Of a stretch of DNA of 64,000 nucleotides, positions 40,132 through 52,803 are shown piece by piece (positions within the stretch are counted from its first letter, which is position 1; the number at the start of each line of letters is the position of its first letter). The notes beneath the pieces are model-generated. The model was not told the origin of the DNA. It did no database searches and saw nothing but the letters and a program-made list of their open reading frames with translations. Origin of the DNA: Trichosporon coremiiforme (Eukaryota > Basidiomycota > Tremellomycetes > Trichosporonales > Trichosporonaceae); contig BCJJ01000021.1 of assembly GCA_039545355.1 (NCBI GenBank), forward strand, positions 434,001-498,000. The letters run 5' to 3'. The position numbers and the translations under genes were made by a program.

Positions 40132-43100
40132 ATGCCCCGCGCCGCTGCCGCTCGCGACACTCCCGCCGGATCGCGCGACACTGGTCTCCCCTATCCCGCC
40201 GAGGACCTGTCCGAGGATGACGACCTGTTCTCCTTCCTCCTCGTCGACCAGCTGGGCATGCGAGCGCAGACCAAGCTAGGCGTTCATCCCCAGCAGGTCA
40301 AGTTCATCGGTCCCGCCCACAATCGCGAAGATGTTTTGAATATCCTCAGGGAAGTGAGTGCTCCGTCTCGGTCGGTCGCGCGGCTCCGATGCTTGTCAAC
40401 AACAACAACGACGGAATCTGCAAACAGCTTTAGCTTTACGTCACGTCATCTTCCCTACGTGCATGCAGCTGACAACCCTCCCAGACGGTGCTTCGAGGTA
40501 CCGATCCCAATATTGCGGCGCAGCGGCTAGCAGAGTGAGTAGCCCCTTGTGGCACGCCGCGATCGACACGCGACTGACGCTACGCCCAGGCTCCCCGTCA
40601 TCAAGGAGCATCTGGCTTCCAAGCAGACGGATAAACAACGCGAGAAGACGATGCTGTGAGTTTCAGCAAGCTGCCATGTAACTGACAGGCAGGCATCTGC
40701 GACGGTACTGCATGATTTACGCGCCGACGTCTCGGGTGGAGATCTACCGAACTGAGAGGTACGAGGAGATCACGAAGCATCCCGAGCTCGCCGTGTTTGC
40801 GACGCGTCCCCTTCTCGAGGGCGAGGTCGTCATGGAGTTGCAGGGCACCTGTGTGCTGCTCCCCGAAGAGTGGCGGATGGAAATGGACGTGTCGGAGCGT
40901 TTCGCTGCGGAGGATGACCTGGAGGGGCTCGAGATGGATGACGATGAGCAGCCGGCCGAGTCATCCACCACGGCTGTTCGACGGAACAAATCGCAGGAAC
41001 CCCGAGGCGCCCGCCGGAGCACCCGCACGCGGCGAAGAGACTTCAGCATCATCTGGTCAGGCATGAAGAACGCCTACATGCTCTTCCTGGGTCCCGCCCG
41101 CTTCCTTAACGTAAGCTCCACCCGTTGACGTGGCTGACAGTAGCACGACTGCAACCCGAACGTGGAGCTGCTCAGGCAGGGGCCGTCCTGCGTGTCGTTT
41201 CGCGTCCTCCGTCCTATCAAGATAGGCGAGGAGCTGACCACGTTTTACGGAGAGGATTACTGTGAGTAATGCGCTCCCGAATGAGACTGACGTCGCAGTT
41301 AGTAAAGGCAACTCCGAATGGTGTGTTACAATTTTATTTGCTGCATTTTGCTAACGGAAATAGTCTTTGCAAGTCTTGCGAGGACACCAAGCGGGGTGGC
41401 TACCAGCCTGGAGGCGTCATGGAGCTGGCGAGGATAGGTCTCGAGAAGCTGGAGCGGTCACGAAATGGTTCCGTAGTGCCGTCATCGAAGTGCCAAGCCA
41501 ACGGCTACGCGCGGTCCGAGGTGGATGACTCGGTGTACGAGGATCCGGGGACACCAGCATCGTCCTGCGTTGTGAGCACGCCGCAGAAGAACGGGCAGTG
41601 CTCGGTGTCGGCCGATTCACCCAGTGTGGATACCGCGGCAGGGAGCGAAGAGGAAGACGTTGTCCGTCGGGAACGTCCGATGCGGCAAGCCCGGATCAAT
41701 TCAAAGCCCCTGCAGTGGCACAAGCGACCACCGTCACGAAAACAGCGCGCCCAGACGGCCACGCAGCATCCTCTGGTCGCTGTCGAGGCGGACGACACTA
41801 TCCGATGTGTCACCTGCGCTTGCGCTCTCGAGGACCGAGAATGGGACCCGCTGACGAGCTGGGCTGATTTTTGCCCACGCTGCTACCGTCACGCGATCGT
41901 GTTCCAGCTTCCATGGCCGGCGCACCGGGCTCAGGATGTTAGGGAATATCCTCCAGTCCACCTGATACCTCCCGGGTACTGGCCGCGGAAGGTTACGTCT
42001 GTGTCATTGCCGTCTTTGAACCCCGTGCGACACAAGAAGAACGCCGTCGAGCCAGAGCCCGTGCAGCCCGTGTACGACCAGGTGCTCATCCCCGACACGC
42101 GAGAGATGCGTCGCGCGCGCAATTTCCGCCTGGCGATCGAGCGCGAGGAGTGCGTCATGGAGCAACTCCGTGTTGCCGCCTGGGAGCAGCAAGAGACGCG
42201 CGAGCTCGCTGCCATTGCTGCGCAGGAGCGCCGCGACGCGGCCAAGAAGGCGCGCGAGGAAGCGAAGCGGAAGCGCAACGAGGGTAAGATCCGTGGCTCT
42301 GGTCTCTGGCAGCGATACGAGTACCAGCCTGTCGAGGAGATCGAGAAGCGCATCCGCGAGCGCACGACAGTTGTTAGCGGCACGCGTCGTGGTGGCCGGT
42401 ATCGCCAGGACAGTGATGAGGAAGACCTCGCGCGCCGGGCTCAGGAAGCCCTCAACGCCGACCTCAAGCGCGAGAAGGAGCAGCAGGAGCGCAACAGGAG
42501 GTACCGCAAGAAGGGGCAGGATGACACCTCCGACGAGGACGACGGCGAGGACGAGCGCGACGAACAGGAGGCCGCAGGCGCTCTCGAGCCCGCCGCGCCT
42601 GCCGCGCCAGCCATCGAGGTCAAGCCGCCGCAAGCCTGGCTCGGCCTGTCGTCCCGCCTCCCCGGGCGGACACCGGACGTGGCATCGCCAATGTCGATCA
42701 AGCAGTCGCCGCAGTCTGCGCCGCGTTGCGCGGTCCGCCGTACGCCGCAGGTCACGGAGACGATCGACTTGACCATGTCCGACAGCGAGGACGACGCCAA
42801 GGCGGCTGCCAAGCCGAAGCGGCCCCTTCCTAAGGCCGCTGCGCCGATCACGCCTTCCCCGGCGACGGCGCGCATCTCTGCCTGCTCCGTCAACCCCTCC
42901 CCCGCGCCTTCTGCAGCTACAACCGACTCCCCTGCCTCTCGCCGCAAGCGTGGTCGTCCACCTGGCACCGGATATAGGCAGAAGCGCGAGGCGAAGCGTC
43001 TCGAGCGGGAGGCGCGCCAGCGCGAGGTCATGCATACTGCCGGCATCGCCGCTGGTATCGTCAAGGCGAACGGCGTGCCTGCGAATGGCACTGCAAACGG

Positions 43101-43770
43101 AACTCGCCACGTTCCTGCTGGGCCTGCCACTGAGCCCCAGGCGGCGCCGGCCCAAGCGGCTACAGACGAAAGGAGCCCGAGCCAGGCGTTCGCGCAAGCC
43201 AACGGCGAGAGCGTAAACGGGCACTCTGAGGGCACGATGTGGGGCACGTCCCGCGTCACGAACGCTATCAGCGGCACGATCAGCGCCGCGAAGCGGGTCC
43301 TCACCGACTCGTCGCGTCTGCACATGGGCAACGGCTCTCCCTCGCCCGTGCGGCACAAGCCGCATTCGAACGGCCTCGTGTCTCCGCAATTACGCGAGCC
43401 TCCGGCGCCGGCACCTGGCGCTTCGGCGGACGAAGCCTCCCCGCCCTCGTACGACGAGGACTCGAGCGTGCTCGGCTTCGACGTACCCCTGAATCCCTCA
43501 GGTGGTAAGCGGAAACGCGTCTCGGATGCATCGATTGCGAGCGCAGGAAGCACAGCCAGCGTCCCGCCGCGAAAGAAACGGACCTTCTTCAAGTCAGTGT
43601 TCACGTCGCCGAAACCGCCCAAGACGCTCGACACCAAGGCCAAGACGCACACTAGCGCTGATGTGTTACGGCCCTTTGCGAGCCCGAAGATCAAGAAGAA
43701 GCACATTGACCCGCGGGACGCGAATGACGCGTATAGTCTTTCGCGGCTGATGTGGAGTGGTAGAGGCTGA
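40132..43770 (+). CDS. SET9: Histone H4 lysine-20 methyltransferase Set9/Suv4-20 type (1100 aa)
   Basis: Model: exons 40132-40353, 40485-40534, 40590-40655, 40693-41110, 41144-41261, 41299-41320 and 41364-43770. All introns are GT-AG, several only 33-43 nt, and every phase joins. The N-terminus (EDDDLFSFLLVDQLG, later LRRYCMIYAPTSRVEI) is typical of Set9/Kmt5. The SET domain covers about residues 126-292 with FLNHDCNPN (about 250-258) and ELTTFYGEDYF. The post-SET Cys motif ECLCKSCEDTK follows at about 298. A second Cys motif (CVTCACALE... FCPRCYRH, about 447-480) suits a zinc knuckle. The long basic/acidic tail carries an AT-hook-like KRGRPPG near 825. Expected role: H4K20 methylation on chromatin and Crb2/53BP1-type damage signalling. 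It is far longer than the S. pombe protein because of the tail. Confidence 0.9.
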
Positions 43771-46080
43771 GCTGAGCCGCTCAGCGGCGAAGCGCTGGCC
43801 GTAGAAGTGGACGTTCTTTCTCCAACGTGGAGTGTACACTAGCACACTCTTTGTCTGCCCGCGTAAAGCATAGGTATAATCGTTCTTGACAATTTTCTTT
43901 TCATCTTTTCACAGGTCTCCATAGAGAGGCTCCCGCTTCAATCATGTCGGCCACTCTCCAGGTGGACGGTTACCCATGGTTTCCAGATTGCATTAGCGTA
44001 CAGTAGTAGGCGCATGCACATGTAGCAGTAAAGCTCGAGACAGCGGCTTGACGGCCGCTGGAGCGTGGAGCGTTGCAGATCCGGCTGACATCTGACTGTT
44101 TCAGAAGTGACAAGGTGTGTTAGACTTTATCGCAGATATGATGTCAGAAGTAGAGCAGTGACGAAAGGGGACGACACGTATGATGAAAACAAGCTTCCAC
44201 CTCTGCAGTTGAAGGGCCGAGTGTTTTAGGAGCGAGCGAGCGTCGTGCGCAGTAGCAGTCTGGCAGCCTTGTACAGTGAGATGGGGTCAGGGTAACCGAT
44301 CCGGACGCGGCGCGGCGGTGTTTGCGAGCCTGAGTTGCCCGTGGGCGCGCGACCTCGACGAATCAGACCTAGCACCTAGCTCTACGGCTGCGTATCGATC
44401 GAGCTTTGGTGCGTTACGATCCGTTAGTACGCCGTTAGTACGCCGCTGCCCCGTCGCTACCGTCGCCGAGCAGCTGCGGTCGCAGTCCGGCGTCCCCGTG
44501 TACCGACGACAGAGCATGCAGAGTTTGCAGAGCACGGACAAACAAGCAGACATCGTGCCACGTTGTAGGATGCATCTTCCGAGCGAGCGAGCAAGGCAGG
44601 CAGGCAGGAATGGAAGGGTGCCTGAGCGTGAATTGCGTCTCATCCTAGGCGGTTAAGGATTTTTAAGGATTACCTCAACTCTCCTAAGAGCAATGCGATA
44701 ATCGCCCCATTACCCTGGCCCTCCCCTCATACCTCATACCTCTCTAACTGGGCGCCTGTGATCAACGTTCGCGGAGGCAGGTTAGGCGGTTAGGCCAGAG
44801 CCATGGCGGTCGGTTCCATGGAGCTGTGTCGGCCCGAGCGCTAAAGACGGCACACCGGGAAACACGCACGGCGCATCAGCGGTAAAATGGCAGGATGGCA
44901 GGGGTACGGCGGCATATGACGGCACAGTGCACAAGGGGCACGGTACGGGGAATACGGCGACTTGAATACTGTGGATGGAAGTGGGGATTGAACGGCACGC
45001 CTTCCCCCCAACTATTTCCCAGCAATTCCCAGGCTGGACGGGTTGGACGCGACGCGCCTGGGGATCGACGAAGACTGAGCGGATCAACCCATCCGATCTC
45101 CCCTTCCTCCCCTCACACACGCGTCGAACGACAATACGGTTGATCCTTTCATTGCCCCACATGCACATCCATCCATGAATGTGCAAGGCCGTAATGCATG
45201 TAAAAAAAAAAAAAAACTAAAACTTTGCACTGCTTTGCCCCATTGCCGCCCTCTGTGCCCCAGACATGGTGTGCGTCAGTATGCATGCAGTTGCGGACTG
45301 CAGTAATGCCGAGTGAGGGTAGTCCCGCCCGAATGAGGCGTACGTCGAGTCCAAGCCCAGTAAGGATCGTCTGGATCCAGAGATCCAGACCAAACGAGTA
45401 GGTCAGCAACGTGCTCTGAGAGCCAGTCGGTTGAGCCATGACACTCGGCTCCTGACAAGTTTGCATGGCTTACGCTGGACGCAGTGGACGCAGGTGCTCA
45501 GACGCACGAGTATGCGATGAGGACTGTGCTGGGTGTGGGTGGGTGCAGGTGATGATGGGTGAACCTGATTGGCATGCATGCATGCACGGTGCCAGCAGGC
45601 TGTTACTGGCGGCGGTGGACGCGGCGCAAGGCGGCAAGGTAAGGAAGGCGGCTCAGGAAAATCAGGACCCAATACGTCAGGTCTGGGTCTGTCAGCCCAG
45701 GTCCCCCTTCCCCTTCTCCTGTCTCCAGGTGCAGACCTCGCAGACCTCACTCCGGCCAGGGTACTCGGACCTGACGGCATGAAGAGTCCTGACTGAGCCC
45801 CAGCCGACCAACCAACCAACCATCCAGTTGCCCTGTCCTGCCCAGTCCGCACCCAGCACCCAACACCCAGCACCCAGCACCCAGTCCCACAGCCACAGCC
45901 AGCACTGCACATCACAAGCTGCATGCACATCTCACATCTTGCGTCTTCCTCATACTCCTTCCTTTTCTCCCTCTGTGGAACACACCTAACTAATCACCCA
46001 TCCTTCCTGTAACTCTCCTTCCCCGACTCACCTCCCACCTCCGACTCCCCACCCTAACCGTCACCCTCACGCTCGCTACA
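43771..46080. other. 2.3 kb intergenic region between SET9 and UGP1
   Basis: No supported gene. It holds an A15 run at 45202-45216, a heptamer tandem repeat at 45850-45884 and, over the last 200 bases, a C/T-rich probable UGP1 leader. ORFs of up to 175 codons on both strands look random. Confidence 0.5.
45850..45884 (+). repeat. (CACCCAG)5 heptamer repeat
   Basis: Five head-to-tail copies of CACCCAG, the second ending in A instead of G. It lies about 200 bases before the UGP1 start, so it may fall in promoter or leader. Confidence 0.8.
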
Positions 46081-48888
<2,808 letters not shown>

Positions 48889-49304
48889 GCGTCCGGCGGC
48901 GCAGCGTCCAGCGTTCGGCGTAGCACAACCCATTTCGCATCGTTCAGTTATAGTCAAGCTCTCTCACCCAAAATGCCAGCACAAACCAGAACATTCCCCC
49001 CACCCCTATATACCAGCTTGATAGCACTGTAGTGTCAAGACCATACGTCCTAGCTAGTCTTTTTTTTTTTTTCTTCGTAAACCCTTTGAATTATGACATC
49101 CGGTTTTAGTCGCGGGGTTTGCTGCACTTGTCGTCGGAGCTGAGTGGGATAATGTTTAGAGTCAGTTATCGGGTCAGTATCAAGTCGGTGCTACTGGACC
49201 TTTGGCAAGTGGACATTTCGCATGGAAAAGACTTCTGATGTATGGAGTTGGACGCAGCTAGCTGTGTCCTGGCCCGGAAGGACGGGTATGCGGAGTGGGT
49301 ATGT
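48889..49304. other. Convergent intergenic region between UGP1 and POM33
   Basis: Probable 3' UTRs of both genes; a T-run lies near 49060. No gene seen. Confidence 0.5.
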
Positions 49305-50793
49305 TTAACGGCGCGTGGCACCAGTTCCAGCACCGGTGTTGACGCCGGTCGCGCGCGCCTGCGTGCCAGCGCCAGCAGCACCAGCGGCACCAGCACCAGC
49401 AGCGCCAGCAGGCCGGGCGCGGTTTCCAACGAGGTTGCCGCCTCCCCAAGTCTTGATGACGCGCTTCGCCGTGCCCCAGGCATTCTGCACGCCCTGTCCC
49501 TGCTTGCTCACGACGCCGTCGATACGGGCGCCAATACCATCGACGGCAGCCTTGGTGAATGTGGACTGGTGGTATCGGAGACGGAGGAAGTGGGCGAAGA
49601 AGATGGGCGCGACAAAGCTGTTCTGGAACGTCAGGCCGCCGAGGAGCACGCGTGCGAAGATGACGAGCTCGGCATAGGCGACAAAGTTCATCGCACTGTC
49701 GTAGTTGCCTTTCACCCAGGATTGGATGCGGCGGCCGAGGGACTCGGCCCAGTTCGGCTGCGCGTTGGGACCGGAGCTCTTACTGTTCGTTAGCTGGGGC
49801 CATCAAGTATGAAGCTGAGGAGGGAGGGAGGCGGAGGAGGAATGGAGGGAAGAGGAAAGAGGAGGGGAGTGCGGCACCGCTGGGGCGGCGCCGCTCGACT
49901 CACGCATAGAACTTGGGCAGAATGTTGGTGCGCAGGAAGGTCGCGCAGTGGAACAGCGAAAAGGTCGCGAACGGGAGGATAGTGACTTGGGTTAGCTATC
50001 GAAATCGTGCACTTGGCCTCTCCAACTCAGTGTTGCCTTGGCACTGAAGGGGAAGTCTGGTGCGGGCAACTCGCGCTCTCTTGCAGAGAACGCCGGTCTT
50101 CGCGCTCATGTTCTTGGGAACACTCGCGGGACACTTGCGAAGCAGCACTCGCGCTCGCTCGAACTCACTGTTAATCGGCTTGCTGATCAGCCAGTACAGC
50201 GCGAGCAGGCCGTACTGGAAGTTCTCGTCGACGAAAGCGCGGCGGAGCCAGTTGACGCCGCGCGGCTTGCCGAGCGACTTGAGCACGACGATCGCGTACG
50301 ACAGCAGCGCGCCGACGTACACCATCCGGTATGCGCGGACTGGCGTGCGGAACAGGAGCGTTTGGAGCATCACGTAGGCTGGCGTTAGCTCGATGTGCTT
50401 TGGGGCGCTGGCCGGGGTTGGCGGAGACGCGCGGAGTGGGCTGGAGCGGGCTAGCTCGATGAATCGCTAAACTTGGCTGGCTGGGACCAGACATCTGTCC
50501 CTCATGAGTCGTAACTGGTGACTGCGACCTGGTTGCACCGGACCAAAACTCGCCAGCCACCATGGCAGCATCCACCGTGCAGCTTTGATGGCGGACGTGC
50601 TGCCAGCCCAAGTCGAAGTCTTTTCATCTTTCTGCTCCAACGGTCCTCTTCGCAGGACCTGAGGAGCCGTCGAGCCCACTCCGTTGTCGCGAGGGGCCAG
50701 GTCGGCCCTTCATTGGCTCAGTTGATACTCACCAGAGTTGACGAGGACGATGGCATGGCCGAGCGCCCAGAGGTAGTGGGGGTCAACGATCAT
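49305..50793 (-). CDS. POM33: POM33/TMEM33-family nuclear envelope membrane protein (276 aa)
   Basis: Model: exons 50793-50733, 50378-50169, 49985-49904 and 49782-49305. Donors are GTGAGT; branch motifs are CTAAC; acceptors are CAG or AAG; all phases match. The protein opens with MIVDPHYLWALGHAIVLVNS, followed by hydrophobic helices (YRMVYVGALLSYAIVVL, FQYGLLALYWLIS). The family-like ILPFATFSLFHCATFLRT lies at about residues 92-109, and a fourth hydrophobic region FVAPIFFAHFLRLRYHQS follows. The C-terminus is an Ala/Gly/Thr low-complexity tail. Tmem33/Pom33/Per33 proteins sit in the nuclear envelope and ER and help nuclear pore distribution. Intron 1 is 354 nt. The assignment rests on topology plus the LPF..FS.FH segment. 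Confidence 0.82.
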
Positions 50794-51560
50794 GGTGAGA
50801 TTGAGTGAATGACTGGTCGCTGTGTAGTACTTCTAGGCTTGCTGTGTTTGGGTGTGGCGTGGATGTGTGTGGTGTGGTGTGGTGATCGGCGCGAGCTGAT
50901 CGGTCGAGGGGCTGGTCGCGCTACGCGGTTTCGCTGTGTTTAGGTCGCGGAAGACGGCGAGAAGGCGAGAGCGGCGCGAGAAAAGGAGGAGGGAAAGAGA
51001 GTAAGGTGTGGATGCGGCCCGTCTGTCTGACGGAGCGAAGTCGAGGTAGAGTGTGGATGGATGGATGGATGAATGGGATTAAAAGTCGAGTGACTCGAGT
51101 GACTAGCGAAAGGGGGAGCGAGGGACAATGATGAGATGATGAAAGTGGAGAGCGCGCAGCACCCACCCAGGCGGCGTGCAAGCAGAGAGAAGGGGCCGCG
51201 GGGCTGACGATGCGAGCTGGGCGGTGACGTAGAGACACGCCTGAACAAGTGCCCTAATGATTTTCGCATTTGCTTCCGCATACCGCGTAGTGGGACCTCC
51301 TTTCGGCATGGAGTGGGCTGACGCTCGATCGCACTCGACCATGACTGAACTCGAGAACATCGACGGACGGCAGCCAGGCCCATCAAAACGTCCTCGGGAC
51401 CGAGCACCCATGCACAGACGCCATCGTCTCATTGACACGTACACATGACACGTAGCGTGTCTCTACTATGATACATACAGCTCGTGCTCATCTCATCTAC
51501 CTTCCTGCCGCACTCTCCGTCGCGTCCTTCGTAGCACTCCAAGCAGTGCGTGTCCAGGCT
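50794..51560. other. Intergenic region between POM33 and the HSBP1 gene
   Basis: About 770 bases holding the POM33 promoter and the HSBP1 3' UTR. A GGAT tetramer repeat lies near 51055-51070. No gene seen. Confidence 0.5.
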
Positions 51561-52152
51561 CTATTGCCTCTTCTGCGCCGGACTCGGGCTCGGAGGATCG
51601 CCGCCGTGCATCAAATCCGAAATGGCCGTTTCGAGGTTATCGATGCGTGCCGACATTTCCGTCACTGCCGTCAGCTTTCACGCGAACGTCCGACAGCTCC
51701 TCCCTCTTTCCCTTCTTTCCGTTCCATTCCCCCTTCGCCACGCCGCTGTTCCCCCCTCACTTCCCCTCACATCCAGAAGTCGGGAAGAGGGTGTAGGCGG
51801 TTTCGGGTATACTCACTCCGCGCCCTGTCGTCAGCTACGAGCCCGCCAACTCAGCTGCGGACTTACAAGACCTGCTCGCTCATATCGTCGAACCTTGTCT
51901 CGAGCGTGTTGAGTAACGTGTCGACCTGGCGTCAGCTTACTCCCCCATGAACATAGCTGAGAAAAAGAAACGCACGAAGCCGCACAGCTCGCCTGGCGTA
52001 GCGACATTCTTCGCGTTCAGAGTCGTCGAGCTCGTCTCGGCGCGTGTGTCTGGACTCAGCGCGAGACCAGCCGTCGACGGTGCGGAGATGTCGTCCTGCT
52101 TCGAGGCTGTTGTTCCTGTTGATGCCGAGAGATTTTGCGCCTGGTCCGACAT
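51561..52152 (-). CDS. HSBP1: Heat shock factor-binding protein 1 (HSBP1)-like coiled coil (115 aa)
   Basis: Model: exons 52152-51976, 51925-51867, 51824-51817 (8 nt) and 51664-51561. Introns are 50, 42 and 152 nt with CTGAC branches. After about 54 disordered Ser/Thr-rich residues, the protein reads ELCGFVDTLLNTLETRF, DDMSEQVLARMTEMSARIDN and LETAISDLMHGG. This parallels the HSBP1 core ([32 protein letters not shown], IADLM). HSBP1 is a trimeric coiled coil that binds heat-shock factor trimers and, in animals, supports WASH complex assembly. The micro-exon codes for parts of L-A-R in the middle of the heptads, and skipping it would shift frame. The match covers the whole domain, so identity is likely; the extended N-terminus is unusual. 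Confidence 0.85.
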
Positions 52153-52803
52153 TGTCGATGCGCCTTCGGAGAGGGAAGGGAAGAGGGATGAAGGTAGAGG
52201 AACGGGGAGAGCAAAGGTGGAGGCCACGATTGTTGACACTTGGTGGCGAGTGTCACGTGATGTTCGTGGCGGATGGGGCCTGTGCGCGACCAAGTTGATG
52301 AGGCGATAAGCGATGAGAAAAGGTGGTGCACAGCAAGGGTTATGCATGTTCCGGAGATACATGAGACACGAAACGCACTTCTGGGACCTCGGCACAGCGG
52401 CGTCGCTCCACTCCGCTCCACCTGACCGCTGACATCGCCGACACCGCCGGCAAAGGACTTCATGACCGTCGATGGCACAGCCACGCCGTCCGCCGCCCTC
52501 AGAATACAATTTACCGTCACGTCATCTCAGCACCGCACTATGCATCCAGTGCAGTGGTCCAACATGTCCCAAGTAACCCAAGTGTAAATCCAATGCATAA
52601 ACCGTGTCTTTCAAAGACGCATCTATGGACTGGTATGGAAGATAACGAAGATGAAAAAGCCCTAATGACGAAAAGAGAAGAAGAGAGGAATAGCGAGGGG
52701 GTCATAGTACGAATATAGTAGTTAGTATTGCAGCGTAGGTACTGGAGTACGCGGGGTAGTGTTCTATTTACGTCTGTGTTCGGCGTCTATGTTTTCCTCA
52801 AGA
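52153..52803. other. Intergenic region, HSBP1 promoter side
   Basis: 650 bases between the HSBP1-like start and the stop codon of the wall-protein gene. No supported gene. Confidence 0.5.

Noticed and set aside
42004..43706. Antisense ORFs of 461 and 421 codons across SET9
   Set aside because: GC-rich third positions explain them; the sense strand carries the conserved protein.
45202..45216. A15 run as evidence of a retroposed sequence
   Set aside because: No upstream coding match and no flanking target duplication were found; it is simply a homopolymer.
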